Below are positions 9,477-17,129 of a stretch of 64,000 nt of DNA, in pieces. Within the stretch, counting starts at the first letter, position 1; each line of letters begins with the position of its first letter. The notes under the pieces were generated by a model. That model saw only the letters and a program-made list of their open reading frames with translations. It searched no databases and was not told the DNA's origin. Source of the stretch: Roseomonas xinghualingensis (GTDB lineage Bacteria > Pseudomonadota > Alphaproteobacteria > Acetobacterales > Acetobacteraceae); contig NZ_JAOXLP010000008.1 of the NCBI RefSeq assembly GCF_025791835.1, positions 1 to 64,000 of the forward strand. Reading direction: 5' to 3'. The position numbers and the translations under genes are program-made.

Positions 9477-10478
9477 ATGGGACCGATGCTGAGGCGCCGA
9501 GGCCTTCTGGGGGCGAGCACCGTTATGGCTTTTCCGGCCGTGGCGCGGGCGCAGGACGCTGGCTGGCCGCGACGAAGCGTCCGTCTCATTATTCCCTTCC
9601 CGCCCGGCGGCACCACGGATCTGATCGGCCGCCTGCTTGCGGAGCGCCTGACGACGCGGCTGGGGCAGGCTGTGGTGGTGGAGAACCGTGGCGGCGCAGG
9701 TGGCAATATCGGCGCGGATGCCGTCGCGAAGTCCGAGCCTGATGGCTACACCTATCTGATGGCCTCGATCGGCACGGCTTCGATCAACTACGCCGCCTAT
9801 GGACCACGCATGCCTTACAAGCCGGAAGATCTGGCGGCGGTGGGGCTCGTGACCCGCGTGGCGAATGTGCTGCTGGCAGGGAAGGACCAGCCGATCGCCA
9901 ATGTGGCTGAGATGATCGCCACGGCGAAGCGGAAGCCCGGCGCGCTGAACTACGGCTCCTCCGGCACCGGCGGCAGTCCGCATGCCTGCATGGAGCTGGT
10001 GAAGTCGCGCCTGGGAATCGAGATCCAGCACGTGCCTTATCGCGGTTCCGGCCCGATGCTGACGGAACTGGTGGGCGGGCGGATCGAGCTGGCGATGGAC
10101 AACATCCCCTCCGCCCTCAGCTTCATCCGAAACGGGCAGATCCGCGCCCTGGCTATCACCAGCAAGGAGCGCTCGGCGGTGCTGCCGGATGTGCCAACCA
10201 TGCATGAGGCAGGGTTCAGCGATTTTGATGCCGTCGCCTGGTTCGGCATCCAGGCGCCTGCCGCGACGCCAGCGCCCATCGTCGCGCGGATGGGACGCGA
10301 GATCGATTTTTTGGTGCGTCAGCCGGAGTGGATCGCAAAAATGCGCGAATTCGCCGCCGAGCCGCCGCGCCTGACACCCGAGGGCGGCACCACGCCCGAG
10401 GCCTTCGCTACCTTTATCCGCTCGGAGATCACCCGTTGGGCGGAAGTTGCTCAGGTAAGTGGGATGAAGGTGGAATGA
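9477..10478 (+). CDS. Bug/TctC-family solute receptor
   Basis: A 333-residue periplasmic receptor of the tripartite tricarboxylate transporter family. The N-terminus has a twin-arginine-like signal (RRRGLLGAS) with cleavage expected after VARAQ. The mature protein has the family blocks VRLIIPFPPGGTTD, VVENRGGAGGNIGAD and LNYGSSGTGGSPH, and a C-terminal LPDVPTMHEAGF segment. These proteins bind carboxylates. No TctA/TctB membrane genes are in the window, as is common for orphan Bug receptors. Its place in the catabolic cluster suggests it captures the substrate or senses it. Confidence 0.9.
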   Translation: MGPMLRRRGLLGASTVMAFPAVARAQDAGWPRRSVRLIIPFPPGGTTDLIGRLLAERLTTRLGQAVVVENRGGAGGNIGADAVAKSEPDGYTYLMASIGTASINYAAYGPRMPYKPEDLAAVGLVTRVANVLLAGKDQPIANVAEMIATAKRKPGALNYGSSGTGGSPHACMELVKSRLGIEIQHVPYRGSGPMLTELVGGRIELAMDNIPSALSFIRNGQIRALAITSKERSAVLPDVPTMHEAGFSDFDAVAWFGIQAPAATPAPIVARMGREIDFLVRQPEWIAKMREFAAEPPRLTPEGGTTPEAFATFIRSEITRWAEVAQVSGMKVE

Positions 10479-10506
10479 CAACTGCACAGGAAGAGGGACG
10501 CATCGC

Positions 10507-11679
10507 TTGAGTATCAGGGGAAAGGCCTGCATCGCCGGGTCCTACGAGCATCCGACCCGCAAGGCTGAGGATAAGAGCACCGCGCAGCTGCATGCCGAGG
10601 TCGCCCTCGGCGCGCTGCGCGACGCGGGGCTCACCCGCGCCGATGTGGATGGATATTTCTGTGCAGGCGATGCTCCCGGCATGGGGCCGCTCAGCATGGC
10701 CGATTATATTGGCTTGGACAGGCTGCGGCATGTGGACGCCACCGATATCGGTGGCAGCTCCTACCTGCTCCATGTGGGACACGCGGCCGAGGCAATCGCC
10801 CTGGGCAAGTGCAATGTCGCGCTGATCACCCTGGCCGGGCGCCCGCGTTCGGAAGGCATGGCGACGGGCACCGCGCCGCGTGCCGGAAATCCGAACCAGC
10901 CCGACGTGCAGTTCGAGTATCCTTATGGCGCGGCGGTGGCGAACATGTACGCCATGTGCGCCAAGCGGCACATGCATGAGTTCGGCACGACCAGCGAGCA
11001 ACTCGCCTGGATCAAGGTGGCCGCATCCCATCATGCGCAGCACAACGAGCATGCGATGCTGCGCAAGGTGGTGACGGTGGAGGATGTGGTGAACTCCCCG
11101 CTGGTTGCCGATCCGCTGCACCGCCTGGATTGCTGCGTTATCAGCGATGGCGGCGGCGCGCTGGTGGTGACACGGCCGGAGATCGCCCGCAGCCTGAAGC
11201 GCCCTGTCGTGAGCGTGCGCGGCGCGGGGGAGGCGGTGAAGCACCAGATGGGCGGGCAACTGGACCTCACCTATACCGGCGCCCGCTTCTCCGGCGCCCG
11301 TGCATTCGAGGAAGCCGGGGTAAGGCCCTCGGACATCAAATACGCCAGCATCTATGACAGCTTCACCATCACCGTGCTGCTGCAGCTGGAGGATCTGGGC
11401 TTCTGCGAGAAGGGCCAGGGTGGCCGCTTCGTGGCTGATGGCAACCTGATCAGCGGCACCGGCAAGCTGCCCTTCAACACGGATGGCGGCGGCCTCTGCA
11501 ACAACCACCCGGCCAATCGTGGTGGCATCACCAAGGTGATCGAGGCGGTGCGGCAGCTGCGGGGAGAGGCGCATCCCGCCGTGCAGGTGAAGAATTGCGA
11601 TCTGGCGCTAGCGCATGGCACCGGCGGATCGCTCGGCACGCGGCATGGCAGCGCCACGCTGGTGCTGGAGAGGGAGTGA
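10507..11679 (+). CDS. Thiolase-like protein lacking the nucleophilic cysteine
   Basis: A 390-residue thiolase-fold protein of the SCP2/lipid-transfer group. The N-terminus CIAGSYEHPTRKAEDKS and the C-terminal HGTGGSLGTRHGSATL are typical of family members paired with DUF35 proteins. At the position of the thiolase nucleophile the sequence reads IGGSSYLLHV (81-90), with no Cys; the second catalytic Cys is replaced in HGTGG. Such proteins include the steroid retro-aldolase Ltp2, so C-C cleavage of a 3-hydroxyacyl-CoA is a real alternative to thiolysis. The TTG start is supported by a GAGG sequence ~10 bases upstream and by N-terminal conservation. An ordinary thiolase role is not excluded. Confidence 0.85.
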   Translation: MSIRGKACIAGSYEHPTRKAEDKSTAQLHAEVALGALRDAGLTRADVDGYFCAGDAPGMGPLSMADYIGLDRLRHVDATDIGGSSYLLHVGHAAEAIALGKCNVALITLAGRPRSEGMATGTAPRAGNPNQPDVQFEYPYGAAVANMYAMCAKRHMHEFGTTSEQLAWIKVAASHHAQHNEHAMLRKVVTVEDVVNSPLVADPLHRLDCCVISDGGGALVVTRPEIARSLKRPVVSVRGAGEAVKHQMGGQLDLTYTGARFSGARAFEEAGVRPSDIKYASIYDSFTITVLLQLEDLGFCEKGQGGRFVADGNLISGTGKLPFNTDGGGLCNNHPANRGGITKVIEAVRQLRGEAHPAVQVKNCDLALAHGTGGSLGTRHGSATLVLERE

Positions 11680-11684
11680 GGGCG

Positions 11685-12080
11685 ATGAGCGAGCAGACGC
11701 AGGCGCGGGTTCCGCCGAGCCCAACCCCCGATCCCTCCACCCGCGTCTTCTGGGATGCGGCGCGCGAGGGCAAGCTGCTGATCGGCCGCAATACCAAGAC
11801 CGGAAAGGTGCATTACCCGCCCCGCCCGATCTGCCCCTTCGACGACGAGGGGGAGGTGGAATATGTGCCCGCCAGCGGGCAGGGCACGATCTACACCTAC
11901 AGCGTCATGCGGGCGAAGCAGCCTTATGTGATCGCCTATGTGGAGCTGGCCGAAGGGCCGCGCATCATGAGCAACATCGTGGATTGCGACTTCGAGGCGC
12001 TCAAGGTCGGCCAGCCTGTGCGCCTTACCTTCGTGACGAGCGAAGGCGGGCAGCCCATCCCCATGTTCACCCCCGCCTGA
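11685..12080 (+). CDS. DUF35 OB-fold protein, partner of the thiolase-like protein
   Basis: A 131-residue protein with the DUF35 layout: N-terminal helix (TRVFWDAAREGKLLIG), rubredoxin-like ribbon region, then an OB fold (GTIYTYSVMRAKQPYVIAYV). In most relatives the ribbon has four Cys that bind zinc; here only one remains (RPICPFDDEG), so it probably binds no zinc. DUF35 proteins dock onto thiolase-like enzymes and help form the acyl-CoA site. It starts 5 bp after the thiolase-like gene, and ATG 11685 is preceded by GGGAGTGAGGGCG. Longer upstream starts would run antisense-like through the thiolase end and are rejected. Confidence 0.85.
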   Translation: MSEQTQARVPPSPTPDPSTRVFWDAAREGKLLIGRNTKTGKVHYPPRPICPFDDEGEVEYVPASGQGTIYTYSVMRAKQPYVIAYVELAEGPRIMSNIVDCDFEALKVGQPVRLTFVTSEGGQPIPMFTPA

Positions 12081-12094
12081 GAGGAAGCCGAGGC

Positions 12095-13009
12095 ATGTCC
12101 ATGCTGGACGGAAAAGTTGCGATCGTCACCGGAGCAGGCGGCGGGATCGGACGGGAGATTGCCCTGGCCATGGCCTTGGCTGGGGCGAAGGTGGTGGTGA
12201 ACGACATCGGCGCCTCACTCACCGGCATTGGCGAGCAGTCCGCCACGCCGGGCGAGCAGACCAAGGCCATCATCGAGCAGCGCGGCGGCAAGGCGGTGAC
12301 CAATACCGACAGCGTCGCCGATTGGGACAGCGCGAAGCGCATCGTGGCCAGTGCCATCGATGCCTTCGGGCGTGTGGACATCGTGGTCAACAATGCGGGC
12401 ATCCTGCGCGACCAGATCTTCCACAAGATGACGCCCGAGGAATGGCGCGCCGTCATCGATGTGCATCTGAACGGCAGCTTCTACGTCTCCCGTGCGGCGG
12501 CGGAGCATTTCCGTGCGCAGGGCTCGGGCGCCTTTGTGCACATGACCTCCACCTCGGGGCTCGTTGGAAATTTCGGGCAGGCCAACTACTCGGCAGCGAA
12601 GCTGGGGATCGTGGCGTTGTCCAAGTCCATCGCCCTCGACATGCAGCGCTTCGGGGTGCGTTCCAACTGCATCGCGCCCTTCGCCTGGAGCCGCATGACC
12701 AGCTCCATCCCAGCCGAAACCCCGGAGCAGAAGGCACGGGTGGAGAAGCTAAAGCGTATGACGCCGGAGAAGAACGCGCCGCTGGCGGTCTTCCTGGCCA
12801 GCGATGCGGCGAAGGATGTGAACGGCCAGATTTTCGCGGCACGAAACAACGAGATCTTCCTGTTCAGCCAGCCCCGCCCGGTGCGCAGCGTGCACCGTGG
12901 CGAAGGCTGGACGCCGGAACTGATCGCCGAGCACGCCATGCCGTCCCTGCGGGCCCAGTTCATGTCACTGGATCGCAGCCCGGACGTGTTCTCCTGGGAT
13001 CCGGTCTGA
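12095..13009 (+). CDS. SDR 3-hydroxyacyl-CoA dehydrogenase (MFE-2-like)
   Basis: A 304-residue short-chain dehydrogenase. It has the cofactor loop TGAGGGIGREI, NNAG, the catalytic Ser in MTSTSGLVGN and the YSAAK pair. The acidic residue in VVVNDIG after the second strand suggests NAD. Length and sequence fit the (3R)-hydroxyacyl-CoA dehydrogenase domain of MFE-2, which pairs naturally with the MaoC hydratase encoded upstream. The ATG at 12095 follows GAGGAAGCCGAGG and is 14 bp from the DUF35 stop. It closes the beta-oxidation set; the terminator-like hairpin after it probably ends the transcript. Confidence 0.9.
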   Translation: MSMLDGKVAIVTGAGGGIGREIALAMALAGAKVVVNDIGASLTGIGEQSATPGEQTKAIIEQRGGKAVTNTDSVADWDSAKRIVASAIDAFGRVDIVVNNAGILRDQIFHKMTPEEWRAVIDVHLNGSFYVSRAAAEHFRAQGSGAFVHMTSTSGLVGNFGQANYSAAKLGIVALSKSIALDMQRFGVRSNCIAPFAWSRMTSSIPAETPEQKARVEKLKRMTPEKNAPLAVFLASDAAKDVNGQIFAARNNEIFLFSQPRPVRSVHRGEGWTPELIAEHAMPSLRAQFMSLDRSPDVFSWDPV

Positions 13010-13077
13010 ATTCGCTGGTCCCGCAATGATGTGGTGAAGAGGTGCAGGGGGTGATTAAGCTCCCTCCCAAGGCTTTG

Positions 13078-13103
13078 GTGCCGCCGGGAAGGGCCGGCGG
13101 CAC
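13078..13103 (+). terminator. Intrinsic terminator-like hairpin after the SDR gene
   Basis: Perfect 10-bp stem GTGCCGCCGG / CCGGCGGCAC with a 6-base loop, followed by a pyrimidine-rich TCGTCTTCGTCTT run. It separates the catabolic operon from the LivK-type receptor gene, which therefore probably has its own promoter in 13104-13183. Confidence 0.6.
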
Positions 13104-13183
13104 TCGTCTTCGTCTTGAAGACCCGGTGGCGCTTGGCCGGGTGCAGGCTCCACGCCCCCATGACACAAACAAAAGGGAGACGT

Positions 13184-14413
13184 ATGAGGATGTTGCACCG
13201 CAGACAGCTTTTGGCCGGCGCCGCCGCCATGCCTTTCGCCTCCCGTGCCGTGCGCGCGCAGGCGCAGCCCATACGCCTGGGCGTGCTGGCCGACTTCTCG
13301 GGCCCATACAGGCATCTCTCCGGCCCCACGGCGGTCGCCTGTGTGCAGCAGGCGGTGGAGGATTCCGGCATCCTCCAGCGCGGCATCGCAGTCGAGGTCA
13401 TCCAGGCTGACCATCAGCAGAAGGCTGATACAGGCCTGACGATCGCGCGCGAATGGAGCGACCGCCGAGGTGTGGATGTGGTGCTGGAGGTGAACAACTC
13501 CTCCATTGCCCTGGCCCTGAACGGGTTAGTGCGGGAAAAGGACAAGATCCATCTCAACACCGGCGCCGCGACTTCTGAGCTGACGGCCAAGTCCTGCAGC
13601 CCGAACACGATCCACTGGACCTATGATACCTGGATGCTCGCCCGCTCTTCCGGCGTGGCCTCGGTACGCGCGGGCTCGGACACCTTCTTCATCATCGCGG
13701 CCGACATGGCCTTCGGGCATCAGATGGAGAGCGATGTCCGGAAATTCGTGGAGGCCGAGGGCGGCAAGGTGGTCGGCGCCATTCGCCATCCTTTCCCGGG
13801 AACGACGGATTTCTCCTCCTTTCTCCTGCAGGCGCAGCGCAGCCGCGCGAAGGTGGTCGCCTTCGCCAATGCGGGCGCGGATTTCATCAACTGCGTGAAG
13901 CAGGCGCATGAGTTCGGCCTGGTGTCGCGCGGGCAGAAGCTGCTGGGCACCATTGCCTTCATCAATGATGTGAAATCCCTGGGTCTGGAGACGACGAAGG
14001 GGCTGCTGCTGACCGAGAGCTACTACTGGGACCTGAACGACCGCACCCGTGCCTTCACCAAGCGCGTTCTGCCCAAGACACCGGACAACTACCCGAACCA
14101 GACCCATGCCGGGAACTACTCGGCGGTCATCCATTACCTGAAGGGGGTGGCGGAGGTCGGCGCCGCGCGGGCGAAGGGGTCCGGGCGCGAGGTGATCGAG
14201 GTCATGCGGCGCATGCCCACTGACGATGATGCTTTCGGGGCAGGCAGCATCCGCGCGGACGGCCGGCACCTGCATGACGTGCATCTCTTCGAGGCAAAGG
14301 CTCCCTCCGAATCCAAGGGGCCCTGGGATCTGCTGAAGCTGGTCCGCACCACGCCGGCAGCCGAGGCTTTCCGGCCATTATCGGAAGGCGGTTGTCCGCT
14401 GATTTCAGGCTGA
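13184..14413 (+). CDS. LivK-type ABC transporter substrate-binding protein
   Basis: A 409-residue periplasmic binding protein of the branched-chain amino acid receptor family (type I fold). The signal peptide RRQLLAGAAAMPFASRAVRAQ carries a twin-arginine-like start and an AxA-type cleavage site. The mature part begins IRLGVLADFSGPYRHL and includes FIIAADMAFGHQMESD and VGAIRHPFPGTTDFSSF. ATG 13184 follows AGGGAGA at ideal spacing. No LivHMGF genes are present, so it depends on a permease elsewhere or has a sensing role. Many relatives next to aromatic or acyl-CoA catabolic genes bind carboxylates rather than amino acids. Confidence 0.88.
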   Translation: MRMLHRRQLLAGAAAMPFASRAVRAQAQPIRLGVLADFSGPYRHLSGPTAVACVQQAVEDSGILQRGIAVEVIQADHQQKADTGLTIAREWSDRRGVDVVLEVNNSSIALALNGLVREKDKIHLNTGAATSELTAKSCSPNTIHWTYDTWMLARSSGVASVRAGSDTFFIIAADMAFGHQMESDVRKFVEAEGGKVVGAIRHPFPGTTDFSSFLLQAQRSRAKVVAFANAGADFINCVKQAHEFGLVSRGQKLLGTIAFINDVKSLGLETTKGLLLTESYYWDLNDRTRAFTKRVLPKTPDNYPNQTHAGNYSAVIHYLKGVAEVGAARAKGSGREVIEVMRRMPTDDDAFGAGSIRADGRHLHDVHLFEAKAPSESKGPWDLLKLVRTTPAAEAFRPLSEGGCPLISG

Positions 14414-14425
14414 TCGCACCCGGGT

Positions 14426-14445
14426 GGCGCGGGGAGACCCGCGCC
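14426..14445. terminator. Bidirectional terminator between receptor and iclR genes
   Basis: Perfect 8-bp stem GGCGCGGG / CCCGCGCC with a GAGA tetraloop, in the 40-bp gap between two convergent stops. It can serve either strand. Confidence 0.6.
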
Positions 14446-14453
14446 GCCTGGGC

Positions 14454-15266
14454 CTATTCCCTGTGAGGGTTGGCGGCAGGGCGCGGAAACAGCGCCCTGC
14501 CGGTCTGGATAGCCACCTCGTGCAATTCTTCCCCCAGGCGGGGGAAGACCTCCTCCGGATGCTGGGCGGAGATGGTGATGCCACTCAGGCCGAAGCGTGG
14601 CTGGCCCTTCTGGTCCGTCACCAGGGCGGCCACGGTGATCAGGCCACGGTAGAGGTGGTTCGCATCCATGCTCCAGCCGTTCTCCCGCGCGGCCCGCATG
14701 TCGGCCAGATAGGATTCGAAGCTGGGCGGTGTCTGCCAGCGCAACGCCTCGAAGCGGTGGCGCAGCTCGGCCTCGGGCAGGTCCAGCGCGGCCGCGACGC
14801 AGCGGCCGACAGCACCCACCAGCATCGGCAGGCGCAGCCCCATCCGCATTTCCACCCGCACGGCCGTGTGGCTGTGGGCGCGGTCGATCAGCACGATGTG
14901 CCCATCCTCCGTCACCCGCCAGAGTACGATCAGCATGTCATATTTCTGCGCCAGCCGCTGCAACTCTGGCCGGATTAGCTCGGTGTGGCTGACACCTAGG
15001 AAGCCGGCCGCCAGTTCCGCGACGGCAAGGCCAAGCGCATAGGTCTTGTCGGCCTCACGGAAGGAGACGAAGCGCGCGCGCGTCAGCGTCCGAAGGATGT
15101 TGAAGCATGTGCTGACGCTGATGCCGGTGCCGCGCGCGATGGCGGCGACACCCAGCGGGGCCGTGGTGGCAGAGAGATGCCTCAGAATGCCAATGGCATG
15201 CACCACGGCGCCCACGTCACGTTGACCGGTCGCCTCTCGTTCCGGTGAGGACGAAGGCGTATCCAT
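14454..15266 (-). CDS. IclR-family transcriptional regulator
   Basis: A 270-residue regulator with an N-terminal winged helix (residues ~20-80; GVAAIARGTGISVSTCFNIL is the recognition region) and a C-terminal effector-binding GAF-like domain (RVEMRMGLRLPMLVGAVGR). IclR proteins usually control neighbouring catabolic operons in response to a carboxylate. It is encoded opposite to, and just after, the acyl-CoA cluster, whose regulation is its likely job. ATG 15266, with AGGATC upstream, is chosen over an in-frame TTG 57 bp further upstream. Confidence 0.88.
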   Translation of the reverse strand: MDTPSSSPEREATGQRDVGAVVHAIGILRHLSATTAPLGVAAIARGTGISVSTCFNILRTLTRARFVSFREADKTYALGLAVAELAAGFLGVSHTELIRPELQRLAQKYDMLIVLWRVTEDGHIVLIDRAHSHTAVRVEMRMGLRLPMLVGAVGRCVAAALDLPEAELRHRFEALRWQTPPSFESYLADMRAARENGWSMDANHLYRGLITVAALVTDQKGQPRFGLSGITISAQHPEEVFPRLGEELHEVAIQTGRALFPRPAANPHRE

Positions 15267-15323
15267 GCAAGATCCTGATCTGTCGCCTTGCCCGGACTCT
15301 AACCGAGCAGGCTTTCGGTTCAA

Positions 15324-15350
15324 GCCACGCCGGAAACAAGCCGGCGTGGC
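15324..15350 (-). terminator. Terminator hairpin after the capsule export operon
   Basis: Perfect 10-bp stem GCCACGCCGG / CCGGCGTGGC with a 7-base loop, 16 bases past the kpsD-like stop on the minus strand. It also lies just upstream of the iclR start, insulating the two units. Confidence 0.6.
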
Positions 15351-15365
15351 AGGAGGCGAGGTGCC

Positions 15366-17129
15366 TTAGTTGAACACCGTGGCTGAAAGCGCGGTCTGGT
15401 AGATGAGCTGCAGCACATCCCGCGTGACCTGGAAGAGCTTCGGATCCAGGCGGGGCAGGGCTATCAACTCGTCTCCAGGGCGGGGACCCTCGCGCGGCTC
15501 CAGCACCAGCTCTCCGCTCGCGCGGCGGATCATGATGTTGGAGAGATTGCCGCGCTGGGTGAAGCCACCGGCCTTCTGCACATACTCATCGACCGTCATG
15601 TCGGGGCGCCACAGCACGGCCTGGGGGGCGGTGACCTCCCCTGCCACCATCACCACCTCGCTGCGCTCGGGGATCACGATGGTGTCGCCATCCTCGAGCC
15701 GCGTGTCGGTGCAGCGGCCGGAGCCATCGGAAACCACCAGCCGGCCCTCCGGCTTCACGCGGCGCCCACGCGAGATGTACTGCGAGACGAGTTGCGCCTC
15801 GCTGGCCCGGATCTCCGCGACCCCGGTGGTGGAGGAGACAGCGCTGAAGAGCTGCCTCTCCAGTCGGTCCAGCGTCTCGTTGATGGTGCGCTGTTGCTGG
15901 GCCGCGATGCGCGGACGCAGCAGGTAGACCGACTTGGTGTCAGCCAGCACCGGGTCAACCGCCACATGGTCCAGCAACTGGCAGAGGCCGATATCGCGGT
16001 CCGCAATCAGCACGGAGGGGCCGATGCGGCTGCCCTCGATCATCACGCGGATGGTCTGTGCGGGCGCATCGGTGATGAAGCTCGCCACATCCTGGTCCAG
16101 CAGGGAGATGCGGCGCAGCTCGGGTACCGTCACATAGCGTGACCAGGGGCGGCCATTGCGCGTGCCGCGCACCACCACATTGGTCGCCGAGGGCAGCGGG
16201 CCGGCAAGCTGGACCAGCTCCTCGCCCGACATGGTGCGGCCGGGCACCTCGAACAGGAAGTTGTTGCGGATCGCGCCATCGACGCTGACCAGTGCCCCCT
16301 GTTTGGCAACGACGATCGTGTCGCCCTCCTGGAAGAGGAACTGCGGCAGCCGTCCGTTCAGCAGGAAGGGATAAAGGTCCACGCGCTGCACGGTGCGGCC
16401 GCCACGCTGGATCTGGATGTCGCGGAAGGAGCCGCGCGTGGGGTCCACGCCGCCGGCGCGCAGCAGGTAGTCCAGCACGCTTTCCATGCCCGTGCCGGTG
16501 TGGCGACCTGGGCTGCGGACGAAACCGGTTACGAAAACACCGATCCGGTTCACGTTCAGCAGAACGGCATAAACCTGCACCTGCTGCGTGTAGATGCGGC
16601 GCACCTCAGACTCGACCACGCGTTGCAGGTCGCCCGCGCGGGTGCCGGCGATGCGGATCGGACCTATGGAGGGGAGGAAGAGGTTGCCATCCCCATCCAC
16701 CTGGCCGACCGCCTCTGATTCCACCGCCCCCCAGACGCGGATCGAGACACGGTCCCCGACGCCGATGCGGTAGTTCGGGTTGGGTGCATCGCTGGCGGTG
16801 GGAGCGGCACGGTTGAACAGGCTTGCGCCGAAGACGGTGGTGGAGGGGCCAGGAGTGCGGCCCAGCTCACCAAGTGGTCCGGAAGCGACGGGACCACCCT
16901 CCGCCTCGGTCGTCGAGCCGAGGCGGGAGGTGGTGGTGGCATCCGGAAGGAGGTTGTCAGCCTGAACTGGCGCCGCTTGCGCCAGGGAGGGGCCAAGCCG
17001 CCCCGGTACGGGCTGCTGGAGCAGCGCGTTGGGAAGCTGGGCCTGGGACACGGCCGGGGTGAGCACGGCAAGAGCCGCGGCGAGCAGGGCGAAGACGGGG
17101 CGGCGCATCGCTTTTCGTTCAGGCTGCAT
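15366..17129 (-). CDS. kpsD: Outer-membrane polysaccharide export protein (KpsD/Wza-like)
   Basis: A ~587-residue secreted protein. A signal peptide (RRPVFALLAAALAVLTPAVS) precedes a low-complexity segment to ~residue 110. The polysaccharide export domain then begins NYRIGVGDRVSIRVWGAVES and is followed by SLBB beta-grasp repeats (VFVTGFVRSPGRHTGTG; VVMVAGEVTAPQAVLWRP). KpsD forms the periplasmic/outer-membrane conduit for group 2 capsule export with KpsE. The start is ambiguous: ATG 17129 overlaps the kpsE-like stop by 11 bp, while ATG 17108 lies after it and gives a tighter signal peptide. It is the last gene of the kpsMTED run. Confidence 0.88.
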   Translation of the reverse strand: MQPERKAMRRPVFALLAAALAVLTPAVSQAQLPNALLQQPVPGRLGPSLAQAAPVQADNLLPDATTTSRLGSTTEAEGGPVASGPLGELGRTPGPSTTVFGASLFNRAAPTASDAPNPNYRIGVGDRVSIRVWGAVESEAVGQVDGDGNLFLPSIGPIRIAGTRAGDLQRVVESEVRRIYTQQVQVYAVLLNVNRIGVFVTGFVRSPGRHTGTGMESVLDYLLRAGGVDPTRGSFRDIQIQRGGRTVQRVDLYPFLLNGRLPQFLFQEGDTIVVAKQGALVSVDGAIRNNFLFEVPGRTMSGEELVQLAGPLPSATNVVVRGTRNGRPWSRYVTVPELRRISLLDQDVASFITDAPAQTIRVMIEGSRIGPSVLIADRDIGLCQLLDHVAVDPVLADTKSVYLLRPRIAAQQQRTINETLDRLERQLFSAVSSTTGVAEIRASEAQLVSQYISRGRRVKPEGRLVVSDGSGRCTDTRLEDGDTIVIPERSEVVMVAGEVTAPQAVLWRPDMTVDEYVQKAGGFTQRGNLSNIMIRRASGELVLEPREGPRPGDELIALPRLDPKLFQVTRDVLQLIYQTALSATVFN

